From RH-chloro-G1 sp003670575 (GTDB taxonomy: Bacteria > Chloroflexota > Dehalococcoidia > UBA2979): a DNA stretch of 49,559 nt. The stretch covers positions 1 through 49,559 of the forward strand of contig CANMOP010000016.1 in NCBI GenBank assembly GCA_947499615.1, read 5' to 3'. Positions 18,351 through 27,104 of the stretch are shown one piece after another (positions within the stretch are counted from its first letter, which is position 1; each line of letters opens with the position of its first letter). The position numbers and the translations under genes are program-made. The notes beneath the pieces were generated by a model. The model searched no databases. It was not told the origin of the DNA and saw only the letters and a list, made by a program, of their open reading frames with translations.

Positions 18351-19322
18351 TCAGACCAGGTACTTGCGCAGCCAGGAAAGCGTGAGTGGCCACGCCTCGG
18401 AGGCAGCTGCCTCGCTCCAGGTGGTTGCGCGGGTGTCGTTGAAGAACCCGTGGTTCGCGCCCTGGAAGACTTTGGCCTCGTATGTCTTCCCGGCGGCCTT
18501 CATCTTCTCCTCGACGGCGGGAATGGTGCCGGTGATGCGCGTGTCGTTACTCGCGTACATGCCCAGCACCGCTGCATTCGTCGTGCTGACCTTGTCCACG
18601 AGGCGCACGGGGCCGTAGAAAGGCACCGCAGCCTTGATGTCCGGGCTGGCGATCGCGGTCTCCCACGCGTACCCGCCGCCGAAGCAGAAGCCGACGACGC
18701 CAAGGGCCGAGGGCTTCACGAACGGCTGTGTCTTCATGTACCCCACCGTGGAGACTAGGTCGGCGACAAGGTCATCCGGGTTTGCTCGACCGAGGAATCC
18801 CGTGTTCTCGTTCGACTCCGTCTTTGTCCCGCCGAAGCGCGAGACGAGGTCGATCGCGAACGCGGCGAATCCCTCCTTCGCGAAGCGGCGGGCGATGTCA
18901 CGGTTGTGCTCGGTGAGTCCGGCGTTCTCGTGGATCACGATGACCCCCGGGAACGGCCCGTTCCCCTTCGGTCGCGCGAGGTAGACGAGGATGTCCGAGG
19001 CGGGGCCCTTGAACTTCACATCGGAGACCTCGATCGCCGGGTCCGTCGGCAGGACTGTGGCACCGGCCCGCGTGACGTTGGTGGGAGCAGGGGTCGGTCG
19101 CGCGGGCGTGGCAGTGGCGGTAGCCACGGCGGGTGAGGCGGTTGTCTTCGCCTGAGTCGCGGGGCTGCCGCAGCCCAGGCTGGTGAGGACGGCGGCGGCG
19201 ACGGGGATGCTGCCGGTCACCGCCAACACCTTCTTGAGCAGGTCGCGGCGGTCCAGGTGCTCCTCGTGGTAGTCGTCGGCGAACTCCTCGACGAGGTAGC
19301 GCTGGTAGGTGTTCAACTCCAC
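18351..19322 (-). CDS. Tat-exported dienelactone hydrolase family lipoprotein
   Basis: A 323-residue alpha/beta hydrolase. The N-terminus ELNTYQRYLVEEFADDYHEE leads to a twin-arginine DRRDLLKKVLAV, a hydrophobic stretch and lipobox LTSLGC, followed by a Thr/Ala/Pro-rich linker. The catalytic domain has the dienelactone hydrolase triad: Cys in GFCFGGGYAW, Asp in YASNDTRI and His in GANHGFF, with HENAGL as the oxyanion-loop block. It probably cleaves an ester or lactone outside the membrane. GTG 19322 was chosen because GGAGG lies 7 nt upstream and it keeps the twin-arginine near the N-terminus. The longer upstream frame has no ribosome site. Confidence 0.9.
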   Translation of the reverse strand: MELNTYQRYLVEEFADDYHEEHLDRRDLLKKVLAVTGSIPVAAAVLTSLGCGSPATQAKTTASPAVATATATPARPTPAPTNVTRAGATVLPTDPAIEVSDVKFKGPASDILVYLARPKGNGPFPGVIVIHENAGLTEHNRDIARRFAKEGFAAFAIDLVSRFGGTKTESNENTGFLGRANPDDLVADLVSTVGYMKTQPFVKPSALGVVGFCFGGGYAWETAIASPDIKAAVPFYGPVRLVDKVSTTNAAVLGMYASNDTRITGTIPAVEEKMKAAGKTYEAKVFQGANHGFFNDTRATTWSEAAASEAWPLTLSWLRKYLV

Positions 19323-19521
19323 GGCGTGGCCTCCAGGGTCGGCATCATCGGTGATTGGCCGGGTGTACCCGGCATCACCGTAATACGATCGAGCGGGCGT
19401 TCCGGTTCCGTTGCCCACGCGCCACGAGCCCTCCCACGGAGGCGTCATTCGAGTGGGGCGCGGTTCGGCTAAGATACCGCACACGCCCGTGGCAGCCGGG
19501 GCAGCGATAGGAGCGACGCGC

Positions 19522-20484
19522 ATGACTACCGAGCCGTTTACGTACGACGAGAGTGTGATCGGCAAGGAGGTCGATGTCGCGACCTTCGAGGTCACTCGCG
19601 AGTCCGTCGCGACCTACTGCAAGGCCCTGGAAGAGACGAACCCGCTCTGGACCGATGACGAAGCGGCGAAGCGGGGCCCGTACGGGGGAATCACCGTGCC
19701 CCCCGGTTACATGATGACCCTCACCGCTCGCGGGGGGCCGAATGCCAACGTGAAGTTCGGCAACAGCGGCTTCCTCGGCGGGAAGCACGTCACCATGCTG
19801 GCGCCCGTGCGCCCCGGCGACTCCATCCTGATGCGTGAGCAGGTGAAAGAGGTGTACGCCAAGACCGGGCGCACCGGCACGATGGTCTTCGCGATCCGCC
19901 GCGCCACGTACCTGCGCGATGGCGAGGTGGTGGCGATCGTCGACACGCCCAGCGTGTACCGCGAGACCGCCACCGTGGCCACGGCCACCGAGCCGCCCGC
20001 AGAGCGAAGACCATCGCGGCCTGTGCACGCCAGCACCCCCGTCGTCGGCCAGCGCTACTTCGAGGATGTGGAGCCGGGCGAGGAGTTCGAGAGCAACTGG
20101 AGCGTCAGCCGTGAACAGGTGGAGGCGTACGTCCGCATCACCAGCATGGGCGGGAACATGGGCGCGGAGTCGTACTTCCTGAACGAAGGCACGGCGGCGC
20201 GCTCCGGGTTGGAGCGGCCGATCGCGCATGGCGGGCTCACCACCTCGATCGCGCTGAAACTCGTCACGGATTGGGTGGGGGAGCGCGGCTGGCTGCGCAA
20301 CATGGAAGCGACGTTCCGGCGCCCCGCGATGCACGGCGACCACCTGCGCGTCATCGGCCTGGTCACCGACACGCAGGTCGAGGACGGCCGAGGCATCGTG
20401 AAGCTCGATGTGTACCTCGAGAACGAGCGTGGCGAGCGGCCGGTGCAGGCCGTCGCGATCGCGGAGTTGCCGCTGCGAGGGTAG
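19522..20484 (+). CDS. MaoC-like/FAS1-like double hot-dog dehydratase
   Basis: A 320-residue protein with two hot-dog folds. The N-terminal half (1-150) is of the FAS1-like dehydratase type: ATYCKALEETNPLWTDDEAA then GGITVPPGYM. The C-terminal half (170-320) is MaoC-like, with GLERPIAHGGLTTSI carrying the His-containing catalytic segment, but the usual upstream GDxNPIH block is replaced by GGNMGAESYFLNEG. Members hydrate enoyl-CoA or related thioesters. TTCGAG and TAAGAT with a 16-nt spacer form a plausible promoter at about 19448-19475. It is divergent from the hydrolase gene. Confidence 0.88.
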   Translation: MTTEPFTYDESVIGKEVDVATFEVTRESVATYCKALEETNPLWTDDEAAKRGPYGGITVPPGYMMTLTARGGPNANVKFGNSGFLGGKHVTMLAPVRPGDSILMREQVKEVYAKTGRTGTMVFAIRRATYLRDGEVVAIVDTPSVYRETATVATATEPPAERRPSRPVHASTPVVGQRYFEDVEPGEEFESNWSVSREQVEAYVRITSMGGNMGAESYFLNEGTAARSGLERPIAHGGLTTSIALKLVTDWVGERGWLRNMEATFRRPAMHGDHLRVIGLVTDTQVEDGRGIVKLDVYLENERGERPVQAVAIAELPLRG

Positions 20485-20521
20485 GCGCCTCGCTGCCGAG
20501 ATACGTCCCCTTGGGTGTACC

Positions 20522-20544
20522 CCCTCCCCCTAAACGGGGGAGGG
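20522..20544. terminator. Pyrimidine/purine-rich hairpin between convergent genes
   Basis: CCCTCCCCC (20522-20530) pairs exactly with GGGGGAGGG (20536-20544) around the loop TAAAC. The hairpin lies between the convergent MaoC-like and MFS genes and could end transcripts from both sides. A closely similar hairpin occurs at 25869-25893, so this may be a small dispersed repeat. Confidence 0.55.
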
Positions 20545-20596
20545 TTGGGGTGGGGGGCTCCCCTCACCGCGCGCAGTGTCCCTCGCCTCGCGACCC

Positions 20597-21811
20597 TCAG
20601 GCGGTCGTCGCCGCCGCGGCTCGCTTCGCGTCGTGGTACTCGGGCGCGAGTATCCAGAACAGCACGCCCGAGGAGATGAACATCGCCGCAGTCAGCAGCA
20701 ACGGCGGAACGAACCCGTACTGGTCAGTCATCCAGCCCAGCAGCAGCGGCCCCGCGATATACCCGCAGTCCGAGAGCGACCGGAACGCACCGAACATCTG
20801 ACCTCGCAGCGCGGCCGGTGAGAGGTCGGCGACGTACGCCGCGGGGGCCGGCCCGCCGATCCCGGAGCCGAGGCCCCAGAACACTGCGCTGGCGAAGAAC
20901 ATCACGTAGCTCGATGAGAACGCGAACATCGCGATGCCGATGCCGCAGACGATAGCGGACGGCGCGATGACGCGCTTGCGCCCGAATCGGTCCGACCACA
21001 GCCCGGAGTGATACAGCGTCGCGATGGTCAGCAGGCTGACCGTGCTCATCACGATCCCGATCTGCGAGGCGGTAAGCCCGATCTGCTCCTTGCCGAGCAG
21101 CGGAATGACCGTGAAGATCGCGCCCGTGCGCGCGAAGAACTGCGCGAACGACACCACGCCAATCAGCAGGAACGCCGGAGTGAGCATCGTTGCCGCCATC
21201 GAGGCCGGCGGGGCGTCGGTCGTGCTGTGCTCCGCCTCGCGGCGCGCTCCCGGCTCGGGCCGCGTCTCGCGGATCAGGAGCAGCGCCACGCCACAGGCGA
21301 GCGCGGAGAACACGGCGTACGCGATGAAGGGCGCCCGCAGCCCAAAGTGGTCGGCGAGGATTCCACCCGGCGTTGGCCCCAGTCCCACCCCGACGAGAAA
21401 GAACCCCTGATAGAGACTCATCATTCGGCCGCGTGTTGCAGGCGGGGCGATGTCGCCCACCATGATCTGGCCGCCCGTCAGCACGGTGGCTGCGCCCAGG
21501 CCGGAGAGCAGGCGGTACAGCAGCAGTTGTGGCAGATCCGTCGCCGTCGCCATCAGCGCGGAGGACACCGACGTGATGATGGTGCCGATGATCAGCACCT
21601 TGCGTCGCCCGCCGCGTTCGGCCAGTTGCCCGGCGGGCACATTGGCGAGGAAGCGCGCGAACCCGTAGATCCCGATCACCAGACCGATCGAGGAGGCGTC
21701 CAACCCGAAGCTGCGCGCGAAGCTCGGCAGCACCGGCGTGATCAGTCCGAACCCCAGTTGGTTCACGAGAATCAGCGCACACAGCGCCGCGAACGTGCGG
21801 TCACGCAACAC
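20597..21811 (-). CDS. MFS transporter
   Basis: A 404-residue, 12-helix major facilitator. The loop 2-3 motif NVPAGQLAERGGRRKVLIIG is well preserved, and GGQIMVGDIAPPATRGRMMS with LVGVGLGPTPGGILAD gives the motif-C-like G/P pattern of helix 5 seen in drug/H+ antiporters. The repeat motif YHSGLWSDRFGRKRV is also present. Export of a small molecule is likely; the substrate is not predictable. Confidence 0.9.
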   Translation of the reverse strand: MLRDRTFAALCALILVNQLGFGLITPVLPSFARSFGLDASSIGLVIGIYGFARFLANVPAGQLAERGGRRKVLIIGTIITSVSSALMATATDLPQLLLYRLLSGLGAATVLTGGQIMVGDIAPPATRGRMMSLYQGFFLVGVGLGPTPGGILADHFGLRAPFIAYAVFSALACGVALLLIRETRPEPGARREAEHSTTDAPPASMAATMLTPAFLLIGVVSFAQFFARTGAIFTVIPLLGKEQIGLTASQIGIVMSTVSLLTIATLYHSGLWSDRFGRKRVIAPSAIVCGIGIAMFAFSSSYVMFFASAVFWGLGSGIGGPAPAAYVADLSPAALRGQMFGAFRSLSDCGYIAGPLLLGWMTDQYGFVPPLLLTAAMFISSGVLFWILAPEYHDAKRAAAATTA

Positions 21812-21889
21812 GGGAAAGCTCCTCGGTCAGTTCTGTCCCCTGCGGTGCCGAACGGCGTCCCGGCATCATAGGCGCGTTCGGGTGTGCGT

Positions 21890-22570
21890 TCACTCGCCGC
21901 CCAAGCGTGCCCCGGCAGTGGCGTCCGCCAGCGTGTCGAACAGCCAGTCGGACAACAGCTGTCGAACCTCCTCGCCCGCCTGGCGGAGGCTGTGCGTGGC
22001 GCCCTCCAGCAGTACCAGTCGCTTTGGCTCGCCTGCACGCGCGTACAGCAGCCGAGAGCACTCGGGGAGCAGCCGAATATCCTCGAGCCCGTGGACCAGC
22101 AGGATCGGGCGCGGCGCGAGCAGTCCGACACGCTGCGCACCCGCCGTCTGCGTCGCCATCGTCGCGACGCCCACCACCAGCGGCTCGTCGATCGCGGCGT
22201 CGATGACGACCGCTCCACCGAAGGAGTGGCCCACCAGCGCGATGCGGCGCACACCCTCGCCGACGAGGAATGCGATGCCGGCCTGCACGTCCGCGACCGC
22301 TTCCTCCACGATGTTCGGGAATTGATGGATGCGGAAGTCCAGCCGGAGCGTGGCAGTTCCGCGTGCTGCGAGCAGCGTCGCCAGATCGGGGTACAGGCCG
22401 TTGGCCGGCCCCTCGAACCCGCCGTCGCCGCCGCCGACGGCTAACAACGCCGTGCTGCTCCCCGGCATCGCGTGGTACAGCGCGTGCACCGGCCCGCGAG
22501 CGGTTTCGAGGACGACCTCGACGGGATTGTGTTCGGCGGCAGGTGGCAGCGACGTGTCTGCTGTGGACAT
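21890..22570 (-). CDS. Alpha/beta hydrolase
   Basis: A 226-residue alpha/beta hydrolase. The nucleophile elbow GHSFGG follows RIALV; an Asp in LVHGLEDIRLL and a His in LEGATHSLRQAG complete a plausible triad. VGGGDGGFEGPANGLYPDLA forms the oxyanion region. There is no signal peptide, so it acts in the cytoplasm. It lies upstream of the MFS gene by 78 bp on the same strand. Substrate unknown. Confidence 0.87.
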   Translation of the reverse strand: MSTADTSLPPAAEHNPVEVVLETARGPVHALYHAMPGSSTALLAVGGGDGGFEGPANGLYPDLATLLAARGTATLRLDFRIHQFPNIVEEAVADVQAGIAFLVGEGVRRIALVGHSFGGAVVIDAAIDEPLVVGVATMATQTAGAQRVGLLAPRPILLVHGLEDIRLLPECSRLLYARAGEPKRLVLLEGATHSLRQAGEEVRQLLSDWLFDTLADATAGARLGGE

Positions 22571-22672
22571 GCGGCTGTCGCGATGAAGGTGTACGGCGCT
22601 GGTCGCGCGGGGCCATCCTACCTCGTAGGCATGTACGCACCCGCACCTAACGATTTCGCAGCGCGTGGGTGG

Positions 22673-23080
22673 TTACAACTCTGGCGGCGGGGCCTCCGGG
22701 TCGCCGGTGAAGCCGTACACCCACAGCAACGCGAACCAGAACCCCTTCGCTGGGCGGTAGGCGGGCACTGCGACCACCATCCCGACGATCGTGATCGTCC
22801 AGAGCGGGTCCCACCCGAGGTACTGCCCGATCGGGTGCCACACCGCCTCGGCGATCCCGAGCGCGATAACTACCAGCGCACCGATGCCATACCCAACCGC
22901 AATCGCTCCCAGCCAAGCCCCGCTCTCCGTCTGGTAGCGGATGTGGCAGATCGGGCAGCGTTCGTGCATCTCGATGAACCCGGTGAACAGGGAGGCGCGT
23001 TGGCACGATGGGCAGCGGCCGCGCAGGGTTCCCTGCACCAGGCTGTGGATCGCGCGTCCGGTCGTGAGATTCGGTCGCAT
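22673..23080 (-). CDS. DUF983 family zinc-ribbon membrane protein
   Basis: A 135-residue protein. The N-terminal part has RGRCPSCQRASLF and ERCPICHIRY, two CxxC pairs of a Zn-ribbon, followed by two membrane helices (YGIGALVVIALGIAEAVW and LWTITIVGMVVAVPAY). This is the DUF983 layout, of unknown function. ATG 23080 was chosen because the family homology starts there and the next upstream gene ends 22 nt before it, so it follows the OFA-type MFS gene as an operon. Confidence 0.88.
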   Translation of the reverse strand: MRPNLTTGRAIHSLVQGTLRGRCPSCQRASLFTGFIEMHERCPICHIRYQTESGAWLGAIAVGYGIGALVVIALGIAEAVWHPIGQYLGWDPLWTITIVGMVVAVPAYRPAKGFWFALLWVYGFTGDPEAPPPEL

Positions 23081-23102
23081 CGATGCTGCCTCGTTCCTGC
23101 TC

Positions 23103-24458
23103 TCAGGCGCTCGTGGGCTGAGGTGCGGTGACCGGCGGCGGTGGTGGCGTGCCGAGCACGAAGAAGATCGACCCCGCCGCGGCAATGGCGGCGAGGATCA
23201 CGAAGCCGATCTGGTAATTCCCGGTTCGGTCGTACATATACCCCGCGATCACTGGCCCGGAGATGGTGCCGATGATGATGATGAGGTTGGAGACGCCGAG
23301 GATCGTCGCGAACGATTTCCGACCGAAGTAGTCCGCGCGGATCGCTGCCATTTGCGGACCGCGGAAGCCCCACGCCAGCCCATGCAGCACCTGGAACGCC
23401 AGCACCATCTCCACGTTCTGCGCGTAGGCCAGCACCAGGATGCCGGTGGCGTGCATGAACATGCAGATGACCACCAGCCACCGCTTGTCATATCGGTCAC
23501 CGAGCGGCCCGCCGAGCAGCGTCCCCGCCATGAACAGCATGGGGAGTGGCAGCACGATGGTGGACGCGTACCCCAGCGTGTAGCCGAGGCTCTCCGTGAG
23601 GTGTGAGATCAGGTGCACGTTGATCGCCGAGACGATAAAGAGCGACGACGCGTGTCCCAGTCCGATGAACCAGAACGCGCGCGTGCGGACCGCCTCGCGG
23701 AGGCTGAACTCGTAGGTGGTGGCAGTGCTGCGGCGCACCTCGCCGGGGGCGAGTGGCGCCTCGGTCGCGGGGTCGATGCCGTCGGGATGCAGGCCCATGT
23801 CCGAGGGGTGGAAGCGGATCACCTGCGCCAGCGGCAGGCCGACCAGCAACATGATGATCCCGGAGAACACCGCGGTCTCACGCCAGCCGAATGTCTCCAG
23901 CGACATCACGGTGATGCGGACGACCACCCCGCCGATCGCCATGCCGCCGGCGGTGAGGCTGATAGCGGTGGAACGCTTCCGCTCGAACCACTCGACGGCC
24001 GCGTAGGTGAGCGTGAGGTAGCCCGAGAGGCTGGCGCCGACGGCCATGACGAGGAACGCGCCGTAGAACTGTGGGAGCGTCTGGACGAGGCTGAACAGGA
24101 AGAACCCGAGCGCGAAGATGACGATGCCGACCTGGCAGATACGACGCGGGCCGAATCTGCTGAGCAGGTAGCCCTGTACCGGCCCCAGCACGCCGCTCTC
24201 GGCTTCGCGCAGTGAGGACGCGGCGGAGATCGCCGTCTTGCTCCAGCCGAACTCACGACTGAGCAGCACCACATACTGCCCGAAGGCATACCCGAGCAGG
24301 GAGGCGGAGAGCATCTGGATGCCGGCGGAGGCTGCGACGATCTTCCAGCCGTAGAACATTCCGGAGCCGCGCGCCCACAGGCTCTGTCGCGGCGCATGCG
24401 GCGGCTGCACTGTTGGTGCGCCAGCTGATGCCGAGGGATGCGAGTTCGGATCGTCCAT
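23103..24458 (-). CDS. OFA-like MFS transporter
   Basis: A 451-residue, 12-helix carrier. MFYGWKIVAASAG at the first helix and EFGWSKTAISAASSLREAES are typical of the oxalate/formate-antiporter-like (monocarboxylate) MFS branch. GGPLGDRYDKRW and RADYFGRKSFATILG are the repeat loops. It probably carries an organic acid. A related carrier with the same FYYGW start is encoded at 42641-43942. No signature fixes the substrate. Confidence 0.9.
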   Translation of the reverse strand: MDDPNSHPSASAGAPTVQPPHAPRQSLWARGSGMFYGWKIVAASAGIQMLSASLLGYAFGQYVVLLSREFGWSKTAISAASSLREAESGVLGPVQGYLLSRFGPRRICQVGIVIFALGFFLFSLVQTLPQFYGAFLVMAVGASLSGYLTLTYAAVEWFERKRSTAISLTAGGMAIGGVVVRITVMSLETFGWRETAVFSGIIMLLVGLPLAQVIRFHPSDMGLHPDGIDPATEAPLAPGEVRRSTATTYEFSLREAVRTRAFWFIGLGHASSLFIVSAINVHLISHLTESLGYTLGYASTIVLPLPMLFMAGTLLGGPLGDRYDKRWLVVICMFMHATGILVLAYAQNVEMVLAFQVLHGLAWGFRGPQMAAIRADYFGRKSFATILGVSNLIIIIGTISGPVIAGYMYDRTGNYQIGFVILAAIAAAGSIFFVLGTPPPPPVTAPQPTSA

Positions 24459-24679
24459 GCGCCGCCTCGCGTGTCTCGTACGCGCATCAACCCATCGCGG
24501 CCGATGTGTGTACGAGTCCCGCTGTACTGTTTAGCAGTCCTGAATGAAATGCTCGATCACGATACGCGCGCCGGTCATACCGGACAAATTGCGGCGTGCA
24601 GGGTCACTCGAGTCCATGCTCGGCAATCGGCGTATCGACGCAGCCTTGGGCCGGGGGGCGTCCCCGATCGACCTCTGGC

Positions 24680-25747
24680 CTACGGTCGCGCGCGCTCGTA
24701 CTGGACCGGCCAGGACACCTCAGCGTGCAGTTCGGCAGCGGCGCGCAGTGGCCAATACGGGTCACGCAGCAGTTCGCGACCCATGAAGATGACGTCCGCA
24801 TCGCCCGCCTGGAGTACCGCCTCGGCGTGCGTCGCGGCGGTGATCAGGCCCACCGCGCCGGTCGCGATTCCGGCTTGCTCCCGGATCGCACGCGCTCCCG
24901 GCAACTGGTAGCCCGGGAACGGATGCAGCCGCTGATGCGGCAGGTTGCCGCCGGAGGAGGCGTCGATGAGGTCGATGCCAATGCCCTTGAGCAGCTTCGC
25001 GAGCTCCACGCTGTCCGCCAGGTTCCACCCGCCGTCGACGTACTCGGTGGTCGAGAGGCGCACGAAGACGGGGAGCCGCGCGGGCACCGACTCGCGCACC
25101 GCGCGCGCGACCTCCAGCGGGAAGCGGGTGCGCCCCTCGAAGGAGCCGCCGTACTCGTCCGTGCGTTGGTTGGTGAACGGTGACAGGAACTCGGCGACCA
25201 GGTAGCCGTGCGCCTCGTGAATCTCAATCGCCTGGAAGCCGGCGCTGACCGCCTGCCTCGCCGCCGACGCGAAGTCGTCGATGGTGGCGCGCACCTCGGC
25301 GGTGGTCATCTCGTGCGGGGCGGGATAGCCCTCGGTGAACGCGATTGCGCTGGGGCCGACGGCTTCCCAGCCGCCTTGCTCGGCGGTCAGCGGGCCGCGG
25401 ATGCCCCACGGCTGGCCGGTGGACGCCTTGCGTCCGGCGTGCGCGAGCTGGATGCCGGGAACCGCGCCGTGCTCCGCGATGAAGCGGGTGATGGGCCGAA
25501 ATGCCTCCACCTGCGCGTCAGACCAGATGCCGAGGTCATGCGGGGTGATGCGGCCCTCGGCGTTCACCGCCGTCGCCTCCGTCATCACCATGCCCGCGCC
25601 GCCGACCGCTCGCGATCCCAGGTGGACGAGGTGCCAGTCGGTGGGCACGCCGTCCACCGTGGCGGAGTACTGGCACATCGGTGAGACGAAGATGCGGTTG
25701 CGAAACTCGATGTCGCGCAGCGTGATCGCCTCGAACAGCTTGGCCAT
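24680..25747 (-). CDS. Old yellow enzyme family NADH:flavin oxidoreductase (YqjM type)
   Basis: A 355-residue FMN TIM-barrel reductase. The short thermophilic-like/YqjM subclass is shown by the active-site Cys in SPMCQYSA, then DWHLVHLGSRAVGGAG, IQLAHAGRKAS, the catalytic EIHEAHGYLVAEFLSPFTN and RTDEYGGSFEGR, and the phosphate-binding GDADVIFMGRELLRDPYWPL. It reduces activated C=C bonds with NAD(P)H. ATG 25747 gives the family-typical N-terminus; the frame extends further upstream without support. Confidence 0.94.
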   Translation of the reverse strand: MAKLFEAITLRDIEFRNRIFVSPMCQYSATVDGVPTDWHLVHLGSRAVGGAGMVMTEATAVNAEGRITPHDLGIWSDAQVEAFRPITRFIAEHGAVPGIQLAHAGRKASTGQPWGIRGPLTAEQGGWEAVGPSAIAFTEGYPAPHEMTTAEVRATIDDFASAARQAVSAGFQAIEIHEAHGYLVAEFLSPFTNQRTDEYGGSFEGRTRFPLEVARAVRESVPARLPVFVRLSTTEYVDGGWNLADSVELAKLLKGIGIDLIDASSGGNLPHQRLHPFPGYQLPGARAIREQAGIATGAVGLITAATHAEAVLQAGDADVIFMGRELLRDPYWPLRAAAELHAEVSWPVQYERARP

Positions 25748-25868
25748 TGCATCGTCCCATCTCACCGGCCGCGAGGCGGCCATGCGTCGTTTCCCCTGAC
25801 CAGTGGATGATGAACGACCGCGAGGCGCTTGACTAGCCGGAGCCCTGCCCACTCCCTCGTGCTCGAAA

Positions 25869-25893
25869 CCCCTCCCCCTCAACAGGGGAGGGG
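25869..25893. terminator. Pyrimidine/purine-rich hairpin
   Basis: CCCCTCCCC (25869-25877) pairs exactly with GGGGAGGGG (25885-25893) around a 7-nt loop. It follows the FMN reductase gene (minus strand) and so may terminate it. It is nearly the same as the hairpin at 20522-20544. Confidence 0.55.
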
Positions 25894-25937
25894 GCGGCGC
25901 TCCTCCGTCGCGCGCCGCGCGCGCAGTCGATGGCCGC

Positions 25938-26507
25938 CTACTGAGCGGGGCGGAGGCGGCGGATCCAGGCGGAGAACGCGATCAGGTGCTGCTGCATGAA
26001 TTGGCGCCCGGCCTCGTCGGTGAAGTTCAAGTCGGCGTCGAACTTGCCTCGCGCGTTGCCGATCAGCACCTCTGGTCGAGGCAGCATGAAGAGGTTCATC
26101 GCGGTGGCGTACGCGCGGAGCTGGACCTGCGCTCGTGCGGTGCCGTTCTGTCCGGTCGCCACGCCCATCATCGCGAATGGCTTCTCCGCCCACGCGGAGT
26201 CGCCCACCGGCCGCGTCCCCCAGTCGAGGGCGTTCTTGAGCACGCCGGGGATGCCGTGGTTGTACTCCGGCGTCACGACCAACACGCCATCGGCCGCGCG
26301 GATGCGCTCCTTGAATTCGGCGACGGCCGGCGGGAAGGCGTTGGCGGCCAGTTCGTCGTCGTAGTACGGGAAGGTGCCGATGCCCTCGTAGATCTCGATG
26401 GTCGTGCCATCGGGCACCAGTTGCTGCGCGGCACGCAACGCGGCGCTGTTGAGCGAGTTCGGGCGCAGGCTGCCGGAGATGCCGAGAATGCGGACGATGT
26501 CGGACAC
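25938..26507 (-). CDS. NADPH-dependent FMN reductase (flavodoxin-like)
   Basis: A 189-residue flavodoxin-fold protein. GISGSLRPNSLNSAALRAA is the FMN phosphate loop and VVTPEYNHGIPGVLKNALDW is the signature of the SsuE/ChrR/YieF branch. Such enzymes reduce FMN or quinones with NADPH. It is on the same strand as the OYE reductase, but a hairpin separates them. Confidence 0.93.
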   Translation of the reverse strand: MSDIVRILGISGSLRPNSLNSAALRAAQQLVPDGTTIEIYEGIGTFPYYDDELAANAFPPAVAEFKERIRAADGVLVVTPEYNHGIPGVLKNALDWGTRPVGDSAWAEKPFAMMGVATGQNGTARAQVQLRAYATAMNLFMLPRPEVLIGNARGKFDADLNFTDEAGRQFMQQHLIAFSAWIRRLRPAQ

Positions 26508-26606
26508 GTGTGATCCCTTCGAGGTGCGGCGATATCACGCAACAGAGGCGTCAGCGTATCGCACTCGACAACGAGTGGGGAATGCGCACGCCGAGGCGGT
26601 TAGTGG

Positions 26607-27095
26607 TTAGTGGAGGGAGACCGTCATGCGGGTGGTGGCAACGATCGTGGCGAGGCACGCCGCGACGTTGAGCCAGACCGCCAGCGGGATGAAACCGATC
26701 GTGGCCTCGGCCCCATCCGCTTCTGCTCTCTGGAGCAGCCGCCCGGCGAGCGGGAAGCGGATGAGGATGCTGAGTGCGAATGTCGCGACCACAAAAATGT
26801 GCTTTACGAACAGCGCGAAGCCGTAAGTGGTCGTCTCGCGGAGGTGTTCCAGCGTCTCCCACGAGGTGACGGTTTGGAATGGGTTGTCGATGGTCTGCCA
26901 CACGCCGGTGACCATGATCACCAGGATCAAGAACAGCGTCGGCCACCGCAACGCGCGCATGACGCGCGCGCGGTGGCCGTTCGCCAGTTCGGGGATGACG
27001 AGCACCGCCGCCTCGACCGCCGCGAAGGCGATCCACGTGACGACGGCCGGCACGTGGATCAGCAGCGAGACGAGGATGGCGTTCTCGGGATCCAT
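26607..27095 (-). CDS. CopD-like four-helix membrane protein
   Basis: A 162-residue integral membrane protein with four helices: LVSLLIHVPAVVTWIAFAAV, LRWPTLFLILVIMVTGVW, FVKHIFVVATFALSIL and IPLAVWLNVAACLATIVA. Conserved His residues (LIHVP and VKHIF) and the overall pattern resemble CopD or DUF4149-type proteins linked to copper handling. It follows the cupredoxin lipoprotein gene by 9 nt, and the pairing supports a role in periplasmic copper or electron transfer. The family match is by pattern only. Confidence 0.72.
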   Translation of the reverse strand: MDPENAILVSLLIHVPAVVTWIAFAAVEAAVLVIPELANGHRARVMRALRWPTLFLILVIMVTGVWQTIDNPFQTVTSWETLEHLRETTTYGFALFVKHIFVVATFALSILIRFPLAGRLLQRAEADGAEATIGFIPLAVWLNVAACLATIVATTRMTVSLH

Positions 27096-27104
27096 CGGCG
27101 GTTG

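Noticed and set aside
24459..24679. Gap with TGTACTGTTTAGCAGTCC sequence as an RNA gene
   Set aside because: No convincing secondary structure or RNA family match was found by eye; left unannotated.
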